Source: Kryptolebias marmoratus
Taxonomy: Eukaryota; Chordata; Actinopteri; Cyprinodontiformes; Rivulidae
DNA: 64,000 bases
NCBI RefSeq assembly: GCF_001649575.2
Contig: NC_051439.1
Coordinates: forward strand, 13,841,875-13,905,874
Direction of reading: 5' to 3'
Shown: piece after piece, positions 22,193-34,700 of the stretch
Position numbering within the stretch: position 1 is the first letter of the stretch
Layout: every line of letters begins with the position of its first letter
Program-made: the position numbers and the translations under genes
The notes under the pieces: generated by a model
Told to the model about the DNA's origin: nothing
The model's database searches: none
What the model saw: only the letters and a program-made list of their open reading frames with translations

Positions 22193-22699
22193 TTAATAAA
22201 CTAGTAGTGCACATATAAACTCTTATACTCACAGTAAACCCCGATGACAGCAGCAGCTATCAGCAGAGCGGCGTTGAGCAGGCCCAGACTCAGTATAACC
22301 AGCCGGTGGTGTTGAAAGCCAAATCCAGCTCTGTCTGCAAACATACCTTCAAAACGTTCCCATTAGTGTTAATCTTCAAAGCTCATTCTGTCTTTAGAAA
22401 GTCTTAAAGAAAAAGAGCTTTTTATTGTGACGATTTCACCCTCTGACAGGTCACAGGGGGATTAGTCGGTTTAAAGAGCACATTTTCAAAATACTCGTGA
22501 AGATATTTAAATTTTATACAAAGCTAAAAAAGGTAAGATCCAGAGAGAAGTAAAAAAAAAGCCTTTGTGTAAAAGGAGTCAGACAGAGGAGGCTGGAGTA
22601 AAGTTTGTTGTGAAGTTTACCTTGTCCAAATGTTTGGCGATGAGAACGCAGACCCTCATCTGTGGTTAAGTCTTGATAAATCTTCCCATCGAACGACAT
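19727..22699 (-). CDS. CTLD-B: type II transmembrane C-type lectin receptor with non-canonical sugar site (complete)
   Basis: A predicted surface receptor of 303 residues with the same six-exon plan as CTLD-A: 22699-22621, 22346-22233, 20844-20587, 20438-20275, 20093-19954, 19883-19727; phases 1,1,1,0,2. The tail begins MSFDGKIYQDL, giving a YxxL motif at residues 8-11. The anchor is at about 42-64 with no basic residue inside. The stalk (about 65-150) is strongly coiled-coil and has NHT and NRT glycosylation sequons. The lectin domain keeps CGRC, WIGL and WICE, but the usual EPN reads EPR and the WND position reads TWYSGNC. Calcium-dependent mannose binding is therefore unlikely. It is closest to CTLD-D in anchor, stalk and lectin domain. 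Function beyond that is unknown. Confidence 0.85.
21140..21180. repeat. (GATG)n-type tail, possible retroelement remnant
   Basis: A short 'gattgatggatggatgga' tail follows an A-rich stretch inside the long CTLD-B intron. Such tails end several fish SINE-like repeats, but the body upstream was not recognised. Confidence 0.35.
22107..22188. repeat. (TA)n microsatellite
   Basis: About 40 uninterrupted TA units in the CTLD-B intron, 45 bases from the transmembrane exon. Confidence 0.95.
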
Positions 22700-22961
22700 C
22701 TCTCCCCTTCGTTTTTGACAGTGAGTCCTCCACTATACCGCTGCAAGTAGCACCTATTGATCTGTTTGTCTCTCCTGCTCAAACTAGCGATAAGGTGTGT
22801 GTGTGTGTGTGTGTGTTTGATTATGGTAAAAAGAAAAAAACGAATGGGACTAACTGCACAGAAACCCACGGGGACAGAGGCGAGTAATTCAGTTGTAATG
22901 GTTCAGCTTGTGTTTGGATCTGCTGTAATTTGTTACCATAAATCAGTTTTAATTTATTAAA

Positions 22962-22996
<35 letters not shown>

Positions 22997-24212
22997 GGAC
23001 TTTGCTTTGTAGACAGGTAATGACTCACCTCTGGGGTAGAGTTTCACAATCTGCTTCTCTGGAGCCTCTTTTATTCAACATCTACACGCTTCCACTGATT
23101 TTGTCAAAAGCAGCAAAACAAGGAATTTATCTTAGCAGACATTTAGGCTATTTTAGTGCCTTATAAGCACTTATTAAGTGTCTTAACCAAATTAACAATT
23201 GTATGTTGAGTTTTTCTTAACTAAGCAAAGACAAAAGACAGATAATTGTCTTCAAAGCCAAAGAAGAGACACCATTTGTTCTCAGTTTTAGTCTTTATTG
23301 CTAAAAAAACACAATCTAAGCCAGACAAATGTTTATTTTTCATTATGAAGCAGACCTTTATTTCAAAACCCACATTAAGTCAGTTATAAAATATGTCTTT
23401 CGTCACTTACCAAGTATTAAACAGATTTCTGTAGAGTTTTTTGTCATTTATTTTCCTAAACAGTCCTTCTCCAAACACAACACCAAGACCAAAGTTTCTA
23501 AGGGCCGCTTATCCAAAGTTGACTCTAAATTACTTTAAATTATTCAGAGCTAAAACATATTTCAGGTTTTAATGTGTGCTGTTAACTTTCAAGGTATCTT
23601 CGGTCATCTGAGACAAGTTTTTCCTTCTGTTACCGGGTCAAACCAGGCTTAGAAAAACAGTTTTTTAAAAAGTTGTATATGTATATAGCCTTCCCTATTG
23701 GCCACCTTTAATTAATTAAACCATTAAAAGACTGATTATTAACTGTCACTTCACTGTGTCTCACAGTTTGTCTGATTTGTTTTTTTGATCGTTTTATGTT
23801 TTATGTAAATCATTCATTGTTGAATCGTGCTTCGTGTTTACAGACGTGGACAAATTTGATCACACTCTCGCGTTAAAGAAAGAAAAACCCACTTGTTGCC
23901 AAAAAAACTGCAGTTTTGTTACATCTGTCCAAAAGTGGCTTATTACTTTTGTCAGTTTCCAACTTTTTCAGTGACCACTGTGGGTTTTTTTTCTTTCTTT
24001 CTTTAACACAAGGTTACAAACTAATTTGTGCCAGTCTGTATCTTTCCTTTGCCCTCTTATAGCAGTGATGACTGCACATCTTCAAATAATAGTATAAGCG
24101 ACACAGCGCATGCAGATTTGCAGATTGCCAGACGTCTCAGTTTTGTGAGACAAGCATAGTGAGCTCATACTGTATTTACAGCATAGATTGTTTCCCTCAG
24201 CAACTGAAGCTT
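22700..24212. other. spacer between CTLD-B and CTLD-C
   Basis: Holds the CTLD-B promoter side, a TG run at 22795-22816, a T homopolymer at 22965-22990 and the CTLD-C 3' untranslated region. No remnant lectin exon was recognised on either strand. Confidence 0.5.
22965..22990. repeat. poly(T) run
   Basis: Homopolymer of about 26 T followed by six A; could be the tail of a minus-strand retroposed copy, but no body was recognised. Confidence 0.8.
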
Positions 24213-26655
24213 TTAACTTATCGAGGTTGGTGCTTTTTCACAAATCCAATTTTGTAGATCACTGCATTTCAAGTCATTCCAAGCCTTGAAGAAGTTTATG
24301 CTGGGAAAGATTTCTGCACAGTCCTCGTTTTTATCGTAGTCGTTTGGTTCTCCGTCTTGCCAGTACCTGAAACAAGCAGCAGGTCACTCTACAGGGACGC
24401 GTCATGGAGCTTTGTCACAGAAAGATGAGACGGTGTTGTGAGCATGTGCAAAAAGAAGTCAAATCCACATAAATTTGTAAGTATTCAGTGCTGAAGAGTT
24501 CAGAAAATGCCACCAGTAGTCAGAGATTTCTCGTGTATAAAAGCTGATTATTGGAACTGTTCACTGACCAGAAACAAACCCTGCTGGATGTTCCTCTAAA
24601 TTATTGTTTTCAGTCTAAAATCTTACCCTTCATCGAGCACAGTTCCATCCAACCACTTCCAAGTCCCCTCCTCCTGAGAATCTCTCAGCCCCATCCAGAA
24701 GCTTTTTTGGGTCTTCGAGGGATCTTGGTGGCTCAACAAGTAATTTACAGTTGCATTCTTACAGAGAAGAAGCAAACTCAGTTATTTAAACGATATCAAA
24801 ATATAATGATCATCGTGTCCAGAACTAAAAACTAACCTCTTTGTCTTTGCTGTTGATGATTATAAGGTCTCCTCCGTGGATTCGGCAGAAGTCTCGGGCT
24901 TTTAGCCACGATTTGAGTCCACCATTGTCAGCGAAAGAGAAGTAGTAACACACTGAATTCATCAAGATCCATCCAGGAGGACAGTGTTTGCAGCTGACGG
25001 CTGTTGCAAAAGACAATAATGCACGTCAAAACAAATCACGCCATCCTATTGTTTGTTTTTATAAAATAAAAGTTTTCTCACTAATCTCTGGTAAGCGTGT
25101 TCTCAGTTTGGCCAGGTCCTTTGTGACCGTATCAGCCTGCATTTCGAAGTCTTTGCGTCTTTTTGTCTGATGCTCCAGTTCCCAGTTGGTTTGTTGCTGC
25201 CGGTTCAGCTCGCTGTCCAGCTGCATGTGGGCGCCCTTCATGGCTCCGATCGCAGTCTTGTAAGACTCCTGGAGCTCACCCAGCTCTTTGCCGATGCGTT
25301 CAGTGTCTTTGAGTGTGAGGTGGGTATCTGTGAGGTTGCTGTCTGTAAGTGTATAAATAAAACTGCCTGTAATAAAGATTTTTTTTTTCTTTTTTCCTTC
25401 TTACACTGCATAACAACTTTTAAAAAGGGGTCATATTTCAGTGCAGGATGAATATTTAGGTTTTTAATCCCAATCTGCAGATCAAACTTCCAAATGTTAC
25501 CAAAAAAAACAAGGAATAATAAAACAGTGGCTATGAATTTATGTATAAACACTGTTAATTAAATACATTTTGATAAAACTGACATGGTTGGTTAGTTGTT
25601 TAATTCATTAATAGAAAGTATGTAATGCTTGTGTTTAGTTTATTCTGTTTTCATGGTAATTTGTTTCTCGTAGTTAAGCTTTGTGTTTCTGTAGCTCTGT
25701 GTGATATGTTATTGGGATTCTGTCTTGTTTCCTGCCCTCAGCTCAGTAGTTCTCCAGTCAGCCTGTCACGCCCACCTACACGAGTCACCTGTGTCCACTT
25801 CCTTGTCAGCTTCTGTCTTTACATCCTGTTCTTTAGCTTCCATTGCTCCCTCATTCATTTGTTTCTGCTTGATGTTGTTATCATCGCTTCTTGTTCCTCG
25901 CTGTCTCTTAAAGTTTTCGTTTTGCTTGCTGCCACATCGGCCTTTTCTTTTCCTTTTTTGTTCATAAATCGTTTTTTGTTAACTCCACACGAGTCTGCAT
26001 TCTGGGTTTGCTTTGCACCATCATAACACCGATAACCTGAATTTTCCTTTTTTATTTTTTTTTTTCATTGGATGCTTTAAAATGAATTGAACATGGGTTT
26101 CTGACTCGTCGATATTTTACTGAACTGAGGAAGTTAAAAGCTTCAGGAGATTATTTGTTCATAAGAAAAAGTAACTCACAATGAACACCCAGGCTGATAT
26201 TAACTATCAGCAGAACAGCAGCGAGAAGCATCAGGATTACTGCAGCCAGTCTGCTGCCTGTCCCTGGACTCGTGCGGAACAAAGACGCTGGACAGAAAAA
26301 TAATAAAATGTTAAGAAAATAAACTACGCCAAGACACATTTTGAATGCATCTCAATGATGTTGAGCTTTATGTTCTAATATACAAGCTTTATCATTTTAA
26401 ATCATAAAATCTTTGTTTAATCCATGCTGCAGGTAAAAAGAATTACAGTTCAACATATTTTTCAGCACTATTTCAGAACAAATTTCAGCAAACTCAAGCT
26501 AAAGTGCATTTAACAGACCTGTAACTTCTCATACCTTGCAGTTTTTGTTGGTTAGACTGGCTGTAAGTTTTCAGCTCATCATCCTCCAAGTCCTCCTGAC
26601 AAATCAGTGTGTTAAATCCACCATCAGGGTCCACCTGGGGTTCCTTCTTCTCCAT
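24213..26655 (-). CDS. CTLD-C: type II transmembrane C-type lectin receptor, CD209/ASGR-like (complete)
   Basis: A predicted surface receptor of 312 residues. Exons: 26655-26535, 26287-26180, 25342-25082, 25000-24837, 24757-24627, 24366-24213, with the same phases as its three neighbours. The tail (about 1-52) starts MEKKEPQVDPDGGFNTL; where CTLD-A has SYVKL this gene has GFNTL, so the tyrosine is phenylalanine. Only one other tail tyrosine remains, in KTYSQS. The anchor is at about 55-75, again with no basic residue inside. The stalk spans about 77-163 with an NLT sequon. The lectin domain has CKHCPPGW, WMGL, EPN, EDC, WND and WICE, so the calcium-dependent mannose-type site looks complete. 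It is closest to CTLD-A. Ligand is unknown. Confidence 0.85.
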
Positions 26656-28455
26656 TATTGCTGTTTAGTTGTCGAGTGCAAAGTCATATGAATGAAGTTC
26701 TGTGAGTACCTAGTCCAGCAATGACATGCACTCGTCAATAAAGAAGAGAACAATGGGCAGAGAAGAAAAAAAAACTGAACAGTGTTTTAAATCCTGTCAA
26801 AATTAACTGGATTAAAGCAGTTCATGAAAAAACAGAAGTGAAAATACGTTTGGGCAATTTTTCCAAGGAAAAAACGAGATGTAGTGGTATCTCCTTCCTC
26901 TTTTATTTTTGCCCAATCTTTGGTGATTCATTAAAAACATGTTGGAACACTTATTTTTCTTCAGTTCAATTCATCTGAATGCTGCCAGTGAGTGTCGCTG
27001 GTTAATGAATTCCCACCACAAAGACGAAAGGCACTGAGGTTTTTTATTGCTTGAACTGGTGCTTCTGTGGTAGAATTTTTTTTAAAAAAGGCCGCTAACA
27101 AAGCTTCCCTAAACTCTCACAGCAAACGCTTTGCTGGGTAAACTCTACTTTGAGGTCAGACTTTTATTATGTCCCTGCACCTTGGATTATTGTCACTAAA
27201 TAAGCATCATGCTTTCTAGTAGGAATTAAATTTGTCCAGGCACAAAACAAAAAAAAAACAATATCATGGATGTTTAAAATGGTTCATTCTTGTTTCAGAA
27301 TGCCATCTTGTTAAATTGTTGCAAGGTGAATATATCTGTTAAAATAAGTTTCTGATCATTTAGATTAATCCCCTGATTCTAAACCCAGAATATTATGCCC
27401 AAATCTTTAGTGTTGATTTTATTTTTGTGTTGTGTTGAATTGATTTTGCTTTGATGTATATTTTTGAAATCTTGTAATGAAATCTTAAAAAGCAAATTTA
27501 GTCTTATTGTTGTAAGAAGGTTTGATGGGAGTTCCCTGTAATGAACAGATTCAGCCCTCAGCTCGAGATCTGATCAATGATAATTGTGACTCAAATACTC
27601 TAATTACTTATTCCTATAAGATGCAATCAGTTTAACTGATCAATTTCTTAAAAAAACAGGTGAGTTCATCCTGAAAATGACTAAAAGTCTCTAAACTGTG
27701 ATCAGTCAATCCACTGGAAAAAAGTTTATAAATAAGTGTAAAGAATTAGTAAAATCCAAAGGAAAAACATCTAATTACCCTAAAGTTTATAAATTTTATT
27801 TTATTATATATATCTGTTAGCAGCCGGGCCTGCTGGTGTCAAGTGAAGAGAGCTTTTTTAAAATTATCTGGCATGCACAAAGTCTGACCTCTGAAAACGG
27901 CCAAGAAAAAAACCTTACCAGTTCAAAGAGAAATTTAAAGCAAAACTACAACTTGTGATAAGAGAACAGCCTCTTTGGAATGAGAAAATAAGACTTTTAG
28001 AGAGAATATGCATGTCTGATACTTATGAAAGACATTCCAGGGCTAAAAACTTCTTTGGCTAAAAATCATCCCACAAAAAACTAAAAAAAGAATCAGAAAA
28101 AAAACTGCTCTTATTTACACATTTAAGATCATTATGTTCTACAAGCTAAACATTGTAGTTTTGGCTGTTTTTATTTATTTAGTTTATTACAGTTGGTTTT
28201 TCAAAAGGTGCTTATTGATAATCTGATAATCTGAGGCTACCTGAGGCTAAATGTAAATCAACAAGGTTTCATCAAGCTCAGCATGTTTGCAACTCCAAAA
28301 GGAATTGGAGGTATACAACAGTATAACAAACAGATTTATTCATTTTAATTTGAACATTCAAAGGCGTAACACGCAACATTAAAGACCACAGATTAAGTCT
28401 TTATAAGTGTTATCAGCATCATTATTTGTTTTAATCTACAGAAGGGCTTTTAGAA
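26656..28455. other. spacer between CTLD-C and CTLD-D
   Basis: About 1.8 kb of AT-rich sequence holding the CTLD-C promoter side and CTLD-D 3' untranslated region. No gene, lectin-exon fragment or intact mobile element was recognised. Confidence 0.5.
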
Positions 28456-30105
28456 TCAGTTGAACTCAGTTTCACATATCCACTGTAATTGTTTCACCAT
28501 GCAGCGGGCATCGTAACGTGTCTTCCACGGATTCTCAGGACCATAAGTTGCAACCGCACAGTCCTCTCCATTGTGCAAGTTATTCGGCTCCATGTCCATC
28601 CAGTACCTTTAAAACAATCAAAGTGTTTACAACAATCACTGACGAGGACTGATGATGATTAGAAAACCCTCTACACCTCATACCTGCTCTCCACCTCTGT
28701 GACATTATTAATCCATGTCCATGTCCCTTCTGCGTCCATGTCAGTGAGGCCGATCCAGAATCCATTTGACCAGACATCTCTGCCACTTTTCATGTCTTCA
28801 ATGGTGTGACTCACAAATTTCTGCGCAAGCACACATATTTTCGGTCAGCCTGGGCAGGTCAGATGCAGATCCCCCTTCTTTCTAGCTTTTTTTTTTTTTA
28901 AACCCACCTGCTCCTCCTGGTTATCAATCACAATGAGATCAGAGCCACGTCTGAGGCAGTCTGCTCTGCTGTCATTCCAGTTCTTCTTCCTAGAAGAGGA
29001 TTCAGTGTAGGAAAAGAAGTAGCAGGACGAGTTGAAGACAGTCCATCCAGAGGGGCATCTACCACAACTTCCATCTGAAACAAAGAAAATATTTCTTACC
29101 CTATTGAGTTTTACTGTACTACGAATAAAAACAATGAAAAGGAAGCTGCATAATTAGAATATAACTCATCTGTGTCTGACCTAAAGCTGATATGTTGGCC
29201 TGCAGGCTCGTCTTCTCAGCTCGCAGGGCTTTAAGCTGTCTCTGATAGCCATCGATCATGATCTCCTGCTGCTTAATTTGCTCCTTTAGTTGCGTGTGGT
29301 TTTTTATCGCCATATCCAGTGCTCTCTTGGCCTCCTCTTTGGCTTCGATCACATCGCTGTGGTTGCTACGGAGAAAGGTGAGCTCACCGATCAGCTGTGA
29401 GGCCGCCGAGTGGGAAACCTGGAGCGAGTTTTCTTTAATTCTGGCACCTGAATGAGTCAAGAGTCAAGAGTTAAGTCTGTAAAACTCTGTGCAGTAATGT
29501 ATTAAATAATTGTAATAATCCAGTATTCCAATTTACAAACTCAGGTTTGAGGTTAAAATGTTTAACATAACTCTGTTTATATGATTATCGGCGCTTTAAT
29601 TGTGTAAAACTATTACCAACGATGCATATGGATGTGAAAATGGAGCAATGTTTTTGAAATCAAGTAAGAAGTGTCCATTCAGCAGTTTTATTTAAGTAAA
29701 ATTCCACCAAACAAGGAAATGAAACTTTTTCTGTTTTTTAAATTGTTATACTTACAGCTCACACCCAGAACAACAGCAGAGATGATTAACACAGCATTCA
29801 GGAGTCCAAGACACAGAATAATCACTCTGTAATTTGCACAGCTACTTCCATCTGTGGTCATTAAACACAATAATAAGGTCATTTATTGGGCTTTAACAGA
29901 AAATGCATTTGGAGCATTTGGTGAAAAAGCATGTTCCCATTTTACAATTATTATTGTACTGCATGTTCACTTGAAGCATCAAGATCACATAATAATTTTT
30001 TTTAAAAAGTCATTAAAGAAAAAACACAATCATACCACGTCCAAACATTTTGTAGTGATGGTGTCTGGCTTCCTTGTCTTTTGTCTGTATGTGTGAAAGC
30101 TCCAT
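28456..30105 (-). CDS. CTLD-D: type II transmembrane C-type lectin receptor with partly altered sugar site (complete)
   Basis: A predicted surface receptor of 295 residues and the most compact of the four. Exons: 30105-30036, 29851-29756, 29447-29181, 29074-28908, 28820-28684, 28606-28456; phases 1,1,1,0,2. The tail (MELSHIQTKDKEARHHHYKM) is short, rich in histidine and lysine, and has no YxxL motif. The anchor is at about 33-54 (VIILCLGLLNAVLIISAVVL). The stalk spans about 56-144 with NHS, NHT and NIS sequons. The lectin domain keeps CGRCPSGW, WIGL, EPN, EDC and WICE, but the usual WND is replaced by RYDARC, so calcium site 2 is incomplete. It resembles CTLD-B most. It is the first gene of the array in transcription order and lies back-to-back with nek9. 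Confidence 0.85.
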
Positions 30106-31746
<1,641 letters not shown>

Positions 31747-34700
31747 ATGTCTCTGGATGAGTACGAGAGGCATTTCGACTCGCTGAACTCGGATTTGGGC
31801 GGCGGGGCGGTCAGCGAGCGGTCAGCTTCGGGTACGTTTAATGGCGAAGAGGAGAAGCTGCATTACATTCCCATCCGGATCCTCGGGAGGGGGGCGTTCG
31901 GCGAGGCTACTCTGTACAGAAGAACAGAAGTAAGTCTGGTCCTGTCTCTGTCTCAAGCCGCTTTTAAACCCGTTTAAAACACACACAGGGCGCAGAATAA
32001 CACGCATGCTGATGTGGGCCCACAATTAGTGTTTCCTGGGTGAATTAAAGGGCGAAGAATCGGGTGAATTATTTAATAAACATCACGTGTTTATGAGCTG
32101 AGGCGCTCACTGTTCCTCTGTTTACACATAGTTGACATCAGTTGTATTTCTTGTGCTTAACTTTTTCATTTTATTGTAACTGGCTGCACACATTGCAACA
32201 AAAAATGTCCTGTTAAGCCCAGAGAAATGCACACCCCTCTTGCACAAAAAAGGTTTTATTTATTTGTTATTTATTATATATGTTCCACTGAATTCTGTCA
32301 GCATTTAGGACACAAATATTTAATAACACACAAATATAAAACATTCAAATTGTTTTGCATCATCAGATGTTTCCTTTGCGATGACTCCTCCCCCCTCTCT
32401 GTCATTTTGCTTGTTTTATTGTCTTTTTTTAGTATTGTTTTTTTGCTTGATATAGATCAATTAATCAAATAGTATTTGCCACTTTTTACAAATCAGCCAT
32501 CGGCTGCATCAACCAGCTTGTAGACCACAATTTATTTATTCTTTTAATCAACAGGTCTTTAATCTTCTACTGAGATGCAGTTATGTTATCACTCCCAGTC
32601 AGAAGACAAAAGCATGCAGTGTTTATTGGTTTTGATTTTACTTTCTTAAACTATAAAACTAAAGTAATCACTTAGCTCTACAACCCTCCTTTTTTAAAAG
32701 TTAAAAGTATGTTTTGAAGCTGTTCTGTGTCTGTTTCTGGCTCTGAATCAAACAGAATAAAGTAAAAACGATGAGCGATATCAGGCTTTTAGGAGAGCAA
32801 GATGCCCACAGGTTTATAGAAAAGTGGGGATGTAAATCCCTTCATGCTGATTCAGGTGGTAATTCTGGGGTTGAACAAAAGTCTACGCTAAAATGAAACT
32901 AAATATGGACTTAAAGTAGAAGATTTTAATTGTCTCATGCTGGGCTCGTTCCACTTTCCGTTACACCAACTGAGCAGCGCTGAGTTTGTTTCCCCGTTTT
33001 ATCACATAATCAGACTCTTCTAAGTGTTGTCAAACATACATTTATTTAAGTTAGGCAATTAGTGTTTTAATTTTGTTAAACAAAAAATACATAAAGGCGG
33101 AAAAAATAAAACCTGGTGCTTTATATCAGCTATCGGCTTTTTGCAACTTTTAAACACCTTTTAATACTGGTTCTTTTTCTGTCTTATTTGTCATGCACAA
33201 ATGAAAACACCTTGTGGGTTGGTTTTGCGTCTTTACATGTAGTTTTTTGTTCAGCTTGTTTTATTTCTTCTGTGGCCCATGACTGCTCGGGTGCTTCAAT
33301 CTGTCAAAGATGCGACAAAGACGAATAGGTCCCCTGTTTGAGCCGCTGTCTGTTATGTTTATTTTTTGCCCAGGACAACTCCCTAGTTGTGTGGAAGGAG
33401 GTGGACCTGAACTCGCTCTCGGAGAAGGAGCACCGGGATGTCATGAATGAAATCAGCATCCTCTCCATGCTGGAGCACAACAACATCATCGCCTACTTCA
33501 ATCACTTCATGGATAAAAACACTCTGCTCATTGAGCTGGAGTATTGCAATGGTAAGAAATGCACTTTTGAGTCCCCTCCACGCGCTGCTCATCAGGGGAG
33601 AAACACTAATTAGGTTTGTCGTCGCAGGAGGAAATCTGTATGATAAAATTGTTCAGCAGAGGGGGAAGCTTTTCCCTCAGGAGGTACGTGTGCACCATTG
33701 TAGGCGGTTTATTTAAAACCTAATTAATTTTAGTCGTGTTATTAATCTTTAAAACGTTTCTGTAGATTGTTATATGGTACCTGTATCAGATCACCTCAGC
33801 GGTGGCCCACATTCACAAGGCTGGAGTCATACACAGGTGAGGTGTTTGACCGTTCATTGAAGGAATCTGTCAATTAGATTTTCTTTTGTGAATACGTGGT
33901 TTGTTTTTCTTTTAGAGATATCAAAACTCTGAACATTTTCCTGACCAAGACCAACCTCATTAAGCTGGGCGACTATGGCCTTGCGAAGAAGCTAGGCTCT
34001 GAGTTTTCGATGGCAGAGACTGTAAGTTCCTGAAGGCTGACGTCAGTGCATGTCTGTGTGTCTTCACGCTTTGACCTGCACCTCTGTTAAAACAAATCCA
34101 GTAAAATTTAATACCCCCCCCCTCTCCTTCTGTTTCATCCAGTGTGTAGGAACTCCGTATTACATGTCACCTGAACTGTGTCAGGGAGACAAGTACAACT
34201 TCAAATCAGACATCTGGGCTGTGGGTTGTGTACTTTTTGAGGTCCTAGTGCTTAAAAGAGCCTTTGATGCAACGGTTGGTTTAATCGATTTGAAAAGATT
34301 CATTATATTTATTTGCATCAGTCAAATTTATTCCACTTCTTTCTTTCCTTTGTTATATTTACACAGAACCGTCTAAACCTCTGTGTGAAAATAGTCCAGG
34401 GAAACTGGACTATGGACGTGAACTCGGACGTTTATTCAAGTGGATTGATCAAGTTGGTGTGTGATTGTCTCAATCAGGTGAGTGAGAGGACTAATTCGGT
34501 CTTGTTTTGAGTTGCTACCGATGGTGTTACTGTTGAGCAAAAAGCAAGCCTCCGGGGCGCTGATGTGATCTCTTTGTCACAGGATCCCGCAAAGAGGCCG
34601 ACAGCTGAGGAGATCCTGGATCAGCCTTTTATCTCCTGCTGCCGACAGTAAGAGTGTTCATAATAAATTTTCAATAGCAAGCTTCTGCTAATAAACACAA

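Noticed and set aside
25640..26030. 133-residue plus-strand open frame in a CTLD-C intron
   Set aside because: The translation is cysteine/phenylalanine-rich low-complexity sequence with no known motif. It lies inside an intron and resembles untranslated repeat sequence.
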